A stretch of 64,000 nt of DNA, from the NCBI RefSeq assembly GCF_000155595.1, contig NZ_DS989904.1:2841720-2905719 (forward strand), written 5' to 3'. The notes under the pieces are model-generated. The model was not told where the DNA came from and did no database searches. It saw nothing but the letters and a program-made list of their open reading frames with translations. Positions within the stretch are counted from its first letter, which is position 1; each line of letters starts with the position of its first letter. This document shows, piece after piece, positions 54,157 to 63,948 of this stretch. A program made the position numbers and the translations under genes. Origin of the DNA: Synechococcus sp. PCC 7335 (GTDB taxonomy: Bacteria; Cyanobacteriota; Cyanobacteriia; Phormidesmidales; Phormidesmidaceae).

Positions 54157-54763
54157 GGGCTAGGGTAGTCGCAAACAGATCAGAAGATCCCTGCTAAGTA
54201 CTAGTGACTGGTGTCTTCACCTTTCTCATACTGTCAACCATAAGAAGCTGTCTCTACTAGGGCGATTAAGGTGGTTGGGCTAGTGAGGAGTACCTACTGT
54301 TCAATTCCGATCTCTATTAAACTTGGCACTTGTTCTTACGCCGTGTTGAAAAAGCTCTCTTCTGGCAAGAACAACACGACAAATTCTGGCGCAGGCTAAA
54401 CATATCTCTACCAGACTACCGCCCAAGAGGCCTAGAAACAGTTGCAAGAACCCAGTACAGGCTTGCTAACGAAGCCTATTACTCTCTGGCGACGTAAAAC
54501 CAGTAGAATAAAAATGATATAAAAGACAGCTTGCTGTGGTAACGATTTCTGGACGGATTAACAAGATCAGGACTAATGATTTTATGGAGAGCTTACACAG
54601 ACAATCTGTCTATCTGCTATCGGTTGGAAAACCATTGAGAAATGCAGGGCGATACAGAAGATCATCGTTCTACTCGTATTGCCCATAACCGAAAACCATT
54701 CGTGATGTCCGTCAATAGATGAGTCTTTACAACAGTCTTCAGATTTAGAAGTATATCCTTTTC
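54157..54763 (+). other. Intergenic region with a possible gene remnant
   Basis: About 600 bp after pstS. The only coding-like stretch is the open frame at 54321-54497 described separately. The remaining sequence has stops in all frames and shows no repeat or known RNA. Confidence 0.45.
54330..54497 (+). CDS. Possible small protein or decayed gene fragment
   Basis: An open frame (54321-54497) that could start at a TTG at 54330 gives about 55 residues containing RRVEKALFWQEQHDKFWRR and GLETVARTQYRLANEAYYS. The mix of aromatic and charged residues looks protein-like rather than random, but there is no good ribosome binding site and I recognise no family. It might be the tail of a degraded gene whose front has been lost. 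Confidence 0.25.
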   Translation: MFLRRVEKALFWQEQHDKFWRRLNISLPDYRPRGLETVARTQYRLANEAYYSLAT

Positions 54764-55432
54764 ATGCTTGAGCTGCCCTATTACAAAGCCAAACAGGTTT
54801 CTGTCGATCGCAAGCGGCATTATGAGATAGAAGGCTATTGCTATCCGGGCATCACGACGATTCTTTCAGCAACCAAGCCCTATGAGGAGAAAAAGAGACT
54901 TTGGGATTGGCAAGATCGGATTGGCAAGGCAGCAGCTCAAAAGATCACGACAACTTCTGCCCGCTCTGGTACTCGTATTCATAAAATTATTAAGTCGCAC
55001 CTCAAACAAGAACCTTATCAGCTACCAGAGGGGCTAGACGGCTTTTGGAGTTCGATAGAGCCTGTGCTGGCAGAGATCGACGAAGTGCTGCTAGTGGAGG
55101 GGGCGGTATGGCATCCGCTAGAGTTTGCGGGCTACCCGGATGCAGTGATGATCTACGATGGCGAACTCTGTGTGTGCGATTGGAAAACAGCGCGTCGGCC
55201 AAAGCAGATAGAGTGGATTAGCGACTATTGCATGCAGGTAGCGGCCTATTGCTATGCAGTGAATTGGGTATACCGTGATACAGGTATCAAGATAGAAAAA
55301 GGGATGATTGCGATCGCGCTAGAAGAGCATCCCGCTCAAATCTTCACACTCGGCTCCGACGATTTGTTCTACTACTGGCGAAACTTTCAGCAGCGACTTA
55401 GGCAATACTATCGGGAACGCGACTCTCGCTGA
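54764..55432 (+). CDS. PD-(D/E)XK nuclease, MGME1-like
   Basis: 222 residues. YCYPGITTILSATKP near residues 25-40 and the helix with SARSGTRIHKIIKSHL resemble the mitochondrial exonuclease MGME1 and its bacterial relatives. The nuclease core is complete: Asp in FAGYPDAV at about 127 and CVCDWKTA (D-x-K) at about 141-144, followed by a Gln-containing helix, DYCMQVAAYCYA. Such enzymes cut single-stranded DNA ends. It is a single gene with no recombinase partner nearby. The cellular role in cyanobacteria is not known to me. Confidence 0.85.
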   Translation: MLELPYYKAKQVSVDRKRHYEIEGYCYPGITTILSATKPYEEKKRLWDWQDRIGKAAAQKITTTSARSGTRIHKIIKSHLKQEPYQLPEGLDGFWSSIEPVLAEIDEVLLVEGAVWHPLEFAGYPDAVMIYDGELCVCDWKTARRPKQIEWISDYCMQVAAYCYAVNWVYRDTGIKIEKGMIAIALEEHPAQIFTLGSDDLFYYWRNFQQRLRQYYRERDSR

Positions 55433-55564
55433 ACGAGCGGATAGTGAATAGCTCGATTTGCTATTGCCTATGATAAAATCCCGATAGCTCGTTCATTGCT
55501 TTCTACCTATATTTGTATCTTATAAAAGCTTACAGCTAGCTAGCTAACCTAGAGGATCCGACCT

Positions 55565-55921
55565 ATGCCCTCGCTGATTATCACCTGGATTGCAATAACT
55601 ATCACATTCATTATTCTGACTAAGTTGCCTACAGGTATTGAAGCCGACAACTTTGGTAAAGCAGGTATTGCAGCGTTAGTTTTTGGGCTGCTAAACGCAC
55701 TCTTTGGCTGGTTCATCAACAACGCAGTGATCAACTTCTTAACGCTGGGAATCGTTGGACTAGTCGGAAACACTATTTTGTTTGCACTCTCTGCTTTCCT
55801 GGTCCCAGGATTTAGGCTGCGAAAAGGAATTCTGAGCGCTGTGCTAGGTGCGTTAGGAATTGTATTTATCAACGGAATTGTTCTAGCTATCCTAAGTGCG
55901 GTACTTCCCGGTGGGGCGTAG
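55565..55921 (+). CDS. Four-helix phage-holin-family (PF04020-like) membrane protein
   Basis: 118 residues with four hydrophobic helices at about 4-20, 32-52, 60-82 and 92-115. The PF04020-type phrases LTKLPTGIEADNFGKAGIAALVFGLLNAL, NFLTLGIVGLVGN and VPGFRLRKGILSA are present. The holin name is historical; most chromosomal members are not in phages and their role is unknown. AGAGGAT 8 bp upstream supports the ATG. It is convergent with tex, with 20 bp between. Confidence 0.88.
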   Translation: MPSLIITWIAITITFIILTKLPTGIEADNFGKAGIAALVFGLLNALFGWFINNAVINFLTLGIVGLVGNTILFALSAFLVPGFRLRKGILSAVLGALGIVFINGIVLAILSAVLPGGA

Positions 55922-55941
55922 GAATTTTTTAGAAATATTTC

Positions 55942-58329
55942 TTAGGGTCTACGGCGATTGAATCTGTTCTTAAGATCTTCCGGGTTGAAAGTAGACTGAT
56001 TGGATTTTTTCTGTTGCCTAGTCTTAGGTTGATGCGCGTCTGTTTTCTTTCTGGGGATAGGCTTTTCAACCGCACTATTTCGCACTGCACTATTGGTTCT
56101 CACTGCACTATTGGAGCTTTTCACTGAATTATCAACTTGCCCAGTGTTAGCTTGTTGCCGAGTAGATTTGCTCGCCTGGCCGTTACCGTCTAGTCGCATG
56201 CTTAGACCAATACGCTTTAATTTCTCTTGAACCTCCATCACCTGAACGTTCACTACCTGCCCAACCTGCACAATCTCTTTCGGGTCACTTACATAGCGAT
56301 CGCTCATTTGGGATACATGCACTAGTCCATCTTGATGTACGCCAATATCAACAAACGCACCAAAGTTGGCCACATTAGTCACTACGCCTTCTAGTACCAT
56401 GCCACTACGCAGATCGCTAATCTCGTTCACGCCGGTCGCAAACTGTGCGTAAGTAAACTGGGCTCTAGGATCTCTACCTGGCTTTTCTAGCTCGCTGAGA
56501 ATATCTCTTAGTGTCGGTTCTCCTACTTTCTCGCTGACGTAGCGCTTGAGCGATAGCTGTTTGAGCTTTTCACCGGCTTGAGGAATATCCTTTAAAGGCA
56601 GCTGCAAGTCCTTGGCCATTGTCTTTACCAGACCATAGCTCTCGGGATGGACAGCAGTATTATCTAGTGGATTGTCCCCGTCTCGAATCCTAAGAAACCC
56701 AGCAGCTTGTTCGTAGGCTTTCGGGCCGAGCTTGCCAACTTTAAGTAGGCTCTTGCGATCGCGAAATCGACCATTCTCGTCTCTAAAGCTGACAATATTG
56801 TTTGCGACTGTCGAACTAACACCTGATACATACTGCAATAGCTCTTTTGAAGCTGTGTTTAAATCCACGCCGACATAGTTCACACAGCTTTCGACGGTAT
56901 CATCTAGCTTTTGCTTCAGCCGCTTTTGATCAACGTCATGTTGATACTGGCCAACGCCGATCGATTTCGGATCAAGTTTAACCAGCTCAGCTAAAGGATC
57001 TTGTAGACGGCGACCGATGCTAATAGCCCCGCGCACGGTGATATCTAGATCGGGAAATTCTGCGATCGCGCTTTCACTGGCCGAATAGATAGACGCGCCC
57101 GATTCACTGACCATGACCTTGACTGGCGGTTTGTCTAGCGGCGTGAGCACTTCAGCGACAAACTCATCCGTTTCGCGGCTAGCGGTACCGTTTCCGATCG
57201 CTATCAGCTCGATATTGTGCGTTGAAATCAAACGAGTCAGGGTGGTGATTGCTTTTGCCCGCTGCCCCTCACCCGAATGAGGATAGATCGCCTCATACTC
57301 TAAAAACTGCCCGGTTTCACTGATAGCTGCTACCTTGCACCCGGTTCGAAAGCCCGGATCGATGCCTATTGTCGGCTTCATCCCCGCGGGCGCGGCTAGC
57401 AGCAAATGACGTAGATTCTCGGCAAAGGTTTGAATCGATTCTTCATCAGCTTGGGCTTTCTTCTCAGCAATTACTTCGTTCGTCAGCGCTGTTTTCATTA
57501 GCCGATTGAAACCATCTTTGACCCACTGGGCGTAAAAATCACGCAGCGTTCGATCAGAGGTTCTCAATTGACTCTTTAGCAAGTACGCTAGAATCTCATC
57601 CTCATCAAAGCTCAAAGATAGCTTTAGAATGCCTTCCTTATCTCCTCGCAGCAGCGCCAGTAGATTGTGGGAGGCGATCTTGCTTACAGGCCTCTGATAG
57701 CTGCGGTACATCTCATATTTTGTTGTGCCCTCAAGATGAGTCGATTTGATCTTCGAGGTGAACAGTCCCTTGGATAAGAAAAACTGACGAACATAGGCGC
57801 GCAAGCTGGCCTGCTCTGCCATCGTCTCCGCTAGGATATCAGCAGCGCCTTTGAGAGCAGCGTCTGTCGTAGGAACTTCGTCGCAGAGATAAGGTTTGGC
57901 GATCACCTCTAAATCTGTGACAGATTGAGCACTCTGGTTTAATCGTGAAATTGCTTGGGCAAGCGGCGCTAGTCCTTGTTCTTTTGCAATCGTTGCCCTC
58001 GTTCGGCGCTTGGGCTTATAAGGTAAGTAAAGATCTTCTAGCTCGGTTTTGCTCTGCGAGCCTTCAATCTTAGCTTTCAACGATGGCGTAAGTCTATCCT
58101 GCTTAGCAATTACCTCCAAGATAGTTTGCTTTCGATCTGCTAGCTCTGTTAGATAGTCATATCTCTCGGCAATTTGTCGTAACTGAATTTCGTCTAGTTC
58201 GCCAGTTCGCTCCTTCCGATAGCGAGCAATAAATGGCACCGTTGCCCCTTCAGAAAACAAAGACAACGCAGCCTCTACCTGTGTTGTTTGAACTGAGAGT
58301 TCTTGAGCAATCAGTTGAGCAGCGTTCAT
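55942..58329 (-). CDS. tex: Tex-family RNA-binding transcription accessory protein
   Basis: 795 residues in the standard Tex order. The N-terminal helical region has VPFIARYRKERTGELDE, followed by a YqgF/RNase-H-like domain (IGIDPGFRTGCKVAAIS), helix-hairpin-helix repeats (LNTASKELLQYVSGV, GLGPKAYEQAAGFLRI type) and an S1 domain at about 645-720 (GMVLEGVVTNVANFGAFVDIGVHQDGLVHVS). Tex binds nucleic acid and affects transcription. The last 75 residues are a basic Ser/Asn/Lys-rich tail with a short NSAVR-type repeat, which looks like slippage and is not part of the family core. Confidence 0.95.
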   Translation of the reverse strand: MNAAQLIAQELSVQTTQVEAALSLFSEGATVPFIARYRKERTGELDEIQLRQIAERYDYLTELADRKQTILEVIAKQDRLTPSLKAKIEGSQSKTELEDLYLPYKPKRRTRATIAKEQGLAPLAQAISRLNQSAQSVTDLEVIAKPYLCDEVPTTDAALKGAADILAETMAEQASLRAYVRQFFLSKGLFTSKIKSTHLEGTTKYEMYRSYQRPVSKIASHNLLALLRGDKEGILKLSLSFDEDEILAYLLKSQLRTSDRTLRDFYAQWVKDGFNRLMKTALTNEVIAEKKAQADEESIQTFAENLRHLLLAAPAGMKPTIGIDPGFRTGCKVAAISETGQFLEYEAIYPHSGEGQRAKAITTLTRLISTHNIELIAIGNGTASRETDEFVAEVLTPLDKPPVKVMVSESGASIYSASESAIAEFPDLDITVRGAISIGRRLQDPLAELVKLDPKSIGVGQYQHDVDQKRLKQKLDDTVESCVNYVGVDLNTASKELLQYVSGVSSTVANNIVSFRDENGRFRDRKSLLKVGKLGPKAYEQAAGFLRIRDGDNPLDNTAVHPESYGLVKTMAKDLQLPLKDIPQAGEKLKQLSLKRYVSEKVGEPTLRDILSELEKPGRDPRAQFTYAQFATGVNEISDLRSGMVLEGVVTNVANFGAFVDIGVHQDGLVHVSQMSDRYVSDPKEIVQVGQVVNVQVMEVQEKLKRIGLSMRLDGNGQASKSTRQQANTGQVDNSVKSSNSAVRTNSAVRNSAVEKPIPRKKTDAHQPKTRQQKKSNQSTFNPEDLKNRFNRRRP

Positions 58330-58457
58330 AGGGCTAGTAGAAACATTGGCTCGAATTCTATCATTACTTCCAAGACAAGCTAAAGAGGCTAGCAGTAGAG
58401 ACGTCCTTCGTTCCTACTGCTAGCTGTCTCCTATAAGAAAGCACACTCTACAAGCCG

Positions 58458-58475
58458 CTTAGCAAACTTAGCAAA
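58458..58475 (+). repeat. Perfect tandem duplication, 2 x 9 bp
   Basis: CTTAGCAAA occurs twice in direct succession, in the gap between the COP23 gene and tex. Confidence 0.7.
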
Positions 58476-58516
58476 CTAAAAGGGATAGTTTGATTCAATA
58501 AATTAGTCGCTACACA

Positions 58517-59287
58517 CTAGCGGAAATTGTCAGGATTGAGAGAACCATTAGGGCCAGATGTAGGACCAGATGGTTGAGCCAAGGCGGTACCGGTGCCACC
58601 ATCAGCAGGTGAGAGGAATGGCTTTAGATTTATGCCATTGCTAGTAGAGGTACTATCAGGTACCGATGAGGGGGCATCACCAGTAGGAAAGTTGCCAATG
58701 ATACTACCAATCTCACCCAGTATATCGTTGTTGTTATTGCCAGTAAATGTAGTGACAACAGTGGTTTCGCTACCTGCGTCGGCGACAGAAAGATTGTCAA
58801 AGACGCGATCACGCGTTACCACCGGATTCTGGCCTCTAGGCACCGTGAAGACTATCTTGCATTGTCCAGGTGATTGTTCGGTTGTCGCACAGACGATATC
58901 GTAGCCGTTTTCCATTCCGACTTGAAGTTCAACGAGTCCTTCAGGGCGGTAGGATTCTAGGCGATCGCTGATGGCGAAGCATCGCTTTTCAGCACTCCAG
59001 CCACCACCCATCCGTGTAGGCGATGCCCATTTGTAAGCTCGACCTGGCTGATTCTCAGGTAGATACATCACTGTGTACTGACCGTCTACGATCTGACACT
59101 CAAACCGGGGATCGCTAGTAGCTGTTGGGGTTTCTTGCCCTTCTGGCTCAACTTCAGGCAGAGGCGGCGGCGGAATTTGGGCGTGGCTAGGGGCGGCAGT
59201 CGTTGCGATCACGCTCAAGAGCATGCCTGTGAGCAAAAGAGTCCGGCTCAAGCAGCCGCGGCCGGGGGTCGTGCAAGAATCGAGCAT
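58517..59287 (-). CDS. COP23-domain protein with signal peptide
   Basis: 256 residues. A Sec signal (LLLTGMLLSVIATTAAPSHAQ) and a Pro-rich linker precede the COP23 domain at about 56-160. Family features are FECQIVDGQYTVMYLP, RAYKWASPTRMGGGWSAEKRC and GYDIVCATTEQSPGQCKIVFTVP, with four conserved cysteines likely forming disulfides. COP23 proteins were named after a circadian-oscillating 23 kDa polypeptide of cyanobacteria and are extracytoplasmic; the molecular function is unknown. The C-terminal 90 residues are Ser/Thr/Gly/Pro-rich and variable. Confidence 0.88.
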   Translation of the reverse strand: MLDSCTTPGRGCLSRTLLLTGMLLSVIATTAAPSHAQIPPPPLPEVEPEGQETPTATSDPRFECQIVDGQYTVMYLPENQPGRAYKWASPTRMGGGWSAEKRCFAISDRLESYRPEGLVELQVGMENGYDIVCATTEQSPGQCKIVFTVPRGQNPVVTRDRVFDNLSVADAGSETTVVTTFTGNNNNDILGEIGSIIGNFPTGDAPSSVPDSTSTSNGINLKPFLSPADGGTGTALAQPSGPTSGPNGSLNPDNFR

Positions 59288-59483
59288 AGCGGAGGTTCTC
59301 TATAGGTTCTCTACAGTTCAGTTTTTAAGGGCAGTCTTAGGGCCCAAGCGTATGCCTACCCTAGCGTAACGAGCTTTTCTTTCGGTTTTGAAGTGGACAG
59401 TCCGCGTCAACTTTCATAATTGGTCTTGGCTATTTGTCAGCTCCTGACGCTAAGCTCGAAGACGTTATGCAAGCTGTAGACCT

Positions 59484-61439
59484 ATGGTTCAAACGATCCC
59501 TCATGGCTCTTGGAAGTCGCCGATTACTTCAGATCTGATTGTCTCTAGTTCTATTCGCCTTGGCGCTGCTAGGCTAGATGGCCCAGATATCTATTGGAGT
59601 GAGCTACGGCCAACCGAAGGTGGAAACCAGCGAATAGTCCGCTACGGTCCAGAAGATCCGTTGGGCAGCGTCACCGAGATTACGCCTGCGAGCGTGAATG
59701 TGCGAACACGGGTGCATGAGTATGGCGGGGGCGCGTATGTGATCCACCAGGGAACGGTTTACTTTTCTAACTTTGCAGATCAAAGGCTCTATTGTCAGCG
59801 GGCCGGGGAAGACCCCTTTGCTATAACGCCCGCTGTAACGCCTGCGGCAGGACTGCGCTATGCCGATATGGTGGTTGATGCTGCCAGAGAACGGCTAATT
59901 TGTGTGGTAGAGGACCATCGTCAGTCTGGCGAAGCGATTAATGCGATCGCCACTGTTCCTCTATCTGGTGGTCTCCCAAAGGTTATTGTCAGCGGTAATG
60001 ACTTCTATTCTTCGCCTCGGCTTAGCCCCGATGGTACAGCGCTAGCATGGATTACCTGGAATCATCCTCAAATGCCTTGGGATGGTACCGAGCTGTGGCT
60101 AGCAGAGATTACAGAGGATGGCAGCCTCAGTCATCCTCGCCATCTAGTTGGCAACACAAAAGAATCGGTTTGCCAGCCCAAATGGTCCCCAGCTGGGACA
60201 CTGCACTTCATTAGCGATGCCACTGGCTGGTGGAACCTGTATCGATGGGAAGGCGAACGAGGAGAGCCGCTTTTTCCAATGGAAGCAGAATTCGCTGGGC
60301 CTCAGTGGAGCTTTGGTCAAAGCAGCTATGGCTTTGTAGACAATCGCCATATCCTCTGTACCTATCAGTATCAAGGCGAAACCAAATTAGCTGAGCTGAA
60401 TACTTTGGCACGCTCTATGGACGAAATCGCCGTTCCCTATTCGGGGATCGGTAGCCTGCAAGTCGGCAGGGGCTATGCTGTTTTTCTAGGAGCTAGTACA
60501 GATAGACCTAGTGCGCTGGTTCGGCTCAATCTAGAAACCGCACAGATAACCGAAGTTCGTCGCTCTAGCAGTCTGGAAATTGATCCAGGCTATCTATCTA
60601 AGCCTACGGTCATTTCTTTCCCGACGACAGGCGGATTCAATGCCTATGGCATCTACTATCCGCCGCAGAACAAAGACTTCGAAGCCTCGGTTACTGAGCG
60701 CCCCCCTCTACTAGTCAAAACGCACGGCGGTCCGACTGCTTCTGCCTCTAGCGCGCTCAATCCGTCTATTCAGTATTGGACCAGTCGCGGGTTCGCAGTG
60801 CTAGATGTCAACTACGGGGGCAGTAGTGGCTATGGACGTGCCTACCGCAATCGCCTGCAAAAAAGATGGGGCATTGTCGATGTTGACGATGCCGTTAACG
60901 GCGCGCTGTATCTGGTAGAGCAGGGAAAAGCGGACCGCGATCGCCTAGCAATTGATGGTGGGAGTGCAGGTGGCTATACGACGCTAGCTACACTCACCTT
61001 TCGCGACGTGTTCAAAGCAGGGGCGAGCTACTATGGCGTTAGTGATATGTCTAGTCTGGCTGCAGAGACACACAAGTTTGAATCGCGCTATCTAGATAGC
61101 TTGGTTGGTCCATATCCAGCAGAGAAGTCCGTGTATGAAGCGCGATCGCCTATCAATGCAGTCGATCAGCTTTCCTGTCCAATCATCTTTTTCCAGGGGA
61201 GTGAGGATAGAATCGTGCCGCCAAACCAGGCGGAAACTATGGTCAACGCACTAAAGCAGAAAGGCATTCCGGTTGCTTATCTTTTGTTTGAAGGAGAACA
61301 GCATGGCTTTAGAAAAGCAGAAAATATCAAGCGGGCACTAGATGCAGAGCTTTCTTTCTATGCCCAAATTTTTAGCTTTGAGCTAGCAGACAATATTGAG
61401 CCAGTAGACATTGCCGGAATCGATAGCTGGACGAAATAA
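59484..61439 (+). CDS. S9-family serine peptidase, prolyl oligopeptidase/acylaminoacyl-peptidase type
   Basis: 651 residues: a beta-propeller (about 25-370) followed by the alpha/beta-hydrolase domain. The triad is Ser in GGSAGGYTT at about 494, Asp in GSEDRIVPP at about 574 and His in GEQHGF at about 607. THGGPTASASSALN is the oxyanion region. No signal peptide is present, so it is a cytoplasmic peptidase for short or acylated peptides. It differs in motif set from the glutamyl-peptidase-like S9 enzyme at 18505. Confidence 0.93.
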   Translation: MVQTIPHGSWKSPITSDLIVSSSIRLGAARLDGPDIYWSELRPTEGGNQRIVRYGPEDPLGSVTEITPASVNVRTRVHEYGGGAYVIHQGTVYFSNFADQRLYCQRAGEDPFAITPAVTPAAGLRYADMVVDAARERLICVVEDHRQSGEAINAIATVPLSGGLPKVIVSGNDFYSSPRLSPDGTALAWITWNHPQMPWDGTELWLAEITEDGSLSHPRHLVGNTKESVCQPKWSPAGTLHFISDATGWWNLYRWEGERGEPLFPMEAEFAGPQWSFGQSSYGFVDNRHILCTYQYQGETKLAELNTLARSMDEIAVPYSGIGSLQVGRGYAVFLGASTDRPSALVRLNLETAQITEVRRSSSLEIDPGYLSKPTVISFPTTGGFNAYGIYYPPQNKDFEASVTERPPLLVKTHGGPTASASSALNPSIQYWTSRGFAVLDVNYGGSSGYGRAYRNRLQKRWGIVDVDDAVNGALYLVEQGKADRDRLAIDGGSAGGYTTLATLTFRDVFKAGASYYGVSDMSSLAAETHKFESRYLDSLVGPYPAEKSVYEARSPINAVDQLSCPIIFFQGSEDRIVPPNQAETMVNALKQKGIPVAYLLFEGEQHGFRKAENIKRALDAELSFYAQIFSFELADNIEPVDIAGIDSWTK

Positions 61440-61500
61440 GGTAGTCAATTCAAAGAACGAAAAAGAGATAGAAGAACGAGAGAAATCAGGAGAAGCTGCT

Positions 61501-61761
61501 TTGAATCAAGAATCGAAGTCTAAGACGCCTACCTCAATCTGGCAGACAAAGCCGTGGTGGTGCCAGCCATGGTCCATTGTGCTAACTGGCGTAGCGGTTC
61601 CGAGCGCATCTTGGCTGCTGCTGCATCGGCTATGGATTACGCTGCCCGTAGCTGTAGCGATCGCACTCTGGTGGCTGCTGTTCTTAGTTTTGGTGCCCGC
61701 TCAATATGCTCAATATGCTACGGCGCTACAGGACACGGCAGGCAGCTCTGTAGAGGGCTGA
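61501..61761 (+). CDS. DUF6737-like small membrane protein
   Basis: About 86 residues from a TTG at 61501, supported by AGGAG 8 bp upstream; the open frame runs back into the S9 peptidase gene, but those residues are unconserved and polar. The core starts at SIWQTKPWWCQPWSI and has two hydrophobic helices (about 26-45 and 49-70), ending FLVLVPAQYAQY. This phrase is shared by many cyanobacterial proteins that I would place in DUF6737. The function is unknown. Confidence 0.75.
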   Translation: MNQESKSKTPTSIWQTKPWWCQPWSIVLTGVAVPSASWLLLHRLWITLPVAVAIALWWLLFLVLVPAQYAQYATALQDTAGSSVEG

Positions 61762-61957
61762 CTTATGCCGGACTTACCTTATGTTGGACTTATATAGATG
61801 ACGATAGAGAATGGCAGCAAAAGACTGACACCTGGAGATTAACGACGAAGGATATGACTAGATCAGTCTTTGTGAGGATTCTTAGAGTGTTCTCATTCAC
61901 CTATTCAAAAATCGTACACACTTAAGATCTAAAGCGTATCAACCAGCAAGAGGTCCC

Positions 61958-63034
61958 ATGGTAACGACTCTTTCTAGACCTAATTCTATTGTCGATCTAC
62001 TAGGTAAGGAAGCCGATTCTTTACTGCAGCATGAGGCCAAAGTCTCCAAAGACCTGCTGCACTTACCTGGCTCGGATTGGGTAGATCGAATCTTTGCACA
62101 AAGCGATCGCAATCCCCAGGTGCTGCGTAGTCTTCAGCAGCTCTACTCAACTGGTCGGCTAGCCAATACTGGCTATCTTTCTATCCTGCCTGTCGATCAA
62201 GGTCTAGAGCACTCGGCTGCAGCTTCTTTTGCCCCCAACCCTATCTACTTTGATAGTGAGAACATCGTGAAGCTAGCTATCGAAGGCGGCTGTAATGCGG
62301 TTGCTACTACCCTAGGTGTGCTTGGCTCTATCTCTCGCAAGTATGCTCACAAAATTCCTTTTATCGTTAAGCTCAACCACAACGAACTGCTCAGCTATCC
62401 CAACACTCACGAGCAGATTATGTTCGCCTCCGTAGAGCAAGCTTGGAATTTAGGAGCTGTTGCTGTCGGTGCTACTATCTACTTCGGCTCTTCTGGATCA
62501 CACCAGCAGATCCAAGAAGTCCGTAAAGCTTTTGCCCGGGCTCACGAACTAGGCATGGCTACTATCCTCTGGTGCTACCTGCGCAACGATGTCTTCAAGC
62601 AGGACAAAGACTATCATTTGGCTGCTGATCTAACCGGGCAGGCAAACCATATCGGTGTCACTATCGAGGCCGACATCATCAAACAAAAGCTGCCAACTGT
62701 CAACAACGGCTATGGCGCAGTCAATGAAATCGAGAGCTATGGCAGAACCGATCCTAGGGTTTATTCCGAGCTTTCTAGCGACCATCCAATTGATTTGACT
62801 CGCTATCAGGTTCTCAACTGCTATGCGGGCCGCGCCGGACTAATCAACTCTGGAGGCTCGTCTGGTGATAGCGACTTTGCCGACGCTGTTCGTACTGCGG
62901 TGATCAATAAGCGAGCCGGAGGCTGCGGACTGATCTCTGGCCGCAAAACTTTTCAGCGTCAGATGGAAGAGGGTGTCAAGCTATTTCATCTAATTCAGGA
63001 CGTTTATCTCTCTTCTGATATAACGGTTGCTTAA
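61958..63034 (+). CDS. Class I fructose-bisphosphate aldolase, DhnA/FbaB type
   Basis: Aldolase of glycolysis and the Calvin cycle, 358 residues. Motifs: [24 protein letters not shown], the Schiff-base region [23 protein letters not shown], and [14 protein letters not shown]-terminal [10 protein letters not shown] and GLISGRKTF give the phosphate-binding loops. It matches the archaeal-type class I enzyme found in cyanobacteria as a second aldolase beside class II FbaA. AAGAGG about 5 bp upstream supports the ATG. It is convergent with trpA. Confidence 0.95.
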   Translation: MVTTLSRPNSIVDLLGKEADSLLQHEAKVSKDLLHLPGSDWVDRIFAQSDRNPQVLRSLQQLYSTGRLANTGYLSILPVDQGLEHSAAASFAPNPIYFDSENIVKLAIEGGCNAVATTLGVLGSISRKYAHKIPFIVKLNHNELLSYPNTHEQIMFASVEQAWNLGAVAVGATIYFGSSGSHQQIQEVRKAFARAHELGMATILWCYLRNDVFKQDKDYHLAADLTGQANHIGVTIEADIIKQKLPTVNNGYGAVNEIESYGRTDPRVYSELSSDHPIDLTRYQVLNCYAGRAGLINSGGSSGDSDFADAVRTAVINKRAGGCGLISGRKTFQRQMEEGVKLFHLIQDVYLSSDITVA

Positions 63035-63153
63035 AAGATCTTAAGAAGTCTTTTTGTATGCTTCTTGGGTGTGGTGAACGCCAGGAGCTGTCGTGTTAAT
63101 GGCTTCTGGTCGCTATACGGTAGTTGTTCGATCATTTGTACCCAGCCGTGGCA

Positions 63154-63948
63154 CTACTCGATTGCTGTCTTTAGCTGAGCACAAAACTCACTAATAGAAG
63201 CAAGCCCTTCTTCTGGCGTACCCGACGACAAACGCTTGACGATCGCACTACCTACAATCACACCATCCGCACCCCAATCTTTCAATTGTTTTGCCTGAGA
63301 TGGTTCTGAGACGCCAAAGCCTACCCCAACAGGTTTGTTCGTCGCGCTATGCAACTCAGCGATGAGTCCTTCGACGCGAGTGGCCACTTCTTGACGAATG
63401 CCTGTCACTCCTGTGACGCTAACCAGATAGACAAAGCCTCGAGTCCGATGGGCGATCGCCTCAATTCGCTCGTTTGTAGAAGTCGGTGCTACTAGCAGGA
63501 TCACCGCAATGCCGATGCTATCTGCCACTTTCAACAGATAATCCATCTCTTCGAGGGGCAGATCTGGCACAAGTAGTCCGCGAGCGCCAGCGGCATAGAT
63601 ATCTTTTAAGAACTTCTCGATACCTCGATTCAATATCGGGTTGTAGTAGGTGAAGAGAACCAGCGGAGCTGATAGCTTAGGCGCTACTTCCGCAACGAGA
63701 TCGATCACCGCTTCTAAAGTCACCCCTCGGTTCAAAGCTCTAGTTGCCGCCGCCTGAATGGTTGGACCATCTGCTAGCGGATCGGAATAGGGAATTCCTA
63801 GCTCAATAATATCTGCACCGTTTTGATCGAGTAACTGCAGTGCTTTGGCGGTAGTTGCTAAGTCAGGATCACCTGCGGTGATAAAGGGAATTAGGGCGCA
63901 TTGATTGCGATCGCGCAATTCGTCAAATTTCTCTTGAATAGACACCAT
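63154..63948 (-). CDS. trpA: Tryptophan synthase alpha chain
   Basis: TrpA cleaves indole-3-glycerol phosphate to indole and glyceraldehyde 3-phosphate. The catalytic acids are in [18 protein letters not shown] (Glu at about 48, Asp at about 59), with [26 protein letters not shown] and the phosphate-binding GFGVSEPSQ and VIVGSAIV. The length of about 264 is normal. I favour the ATG at 63948, which overlaps the upstream stop in TGATG; a GTG at 63951 is the alternative. Confidence 0.97.
   Translation of the reverse strand: MVSIQEKFDELRDRNQCALIPFITAGDPDLATTAKALQLLDQNGADIIELGIPYSDPLADGPTIQAAATRALNRGVTLEAVIDLVAEVAPKLSAPLVLFTYYNPILNRGIEKFLKDIYAAGARGLLVPDLPLEEMDYLLKVADSIGIAVILLVAPTSTNERIEAIAHRTRGFVYLVSVTGVTGIRQEVATRVEGLIAELHSATNKPVGVGFGVSEPSQAKQLKDWGADGVIVGSAIVKRLSSGTPEEGLASISEFCAQLKTAIE

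Noticed and set aside
55565-55921. Holin as sign of a prophage
   Set aside because: No other phage genes nearby; PF04020-type proteins are common chromosomal membrane proteins.
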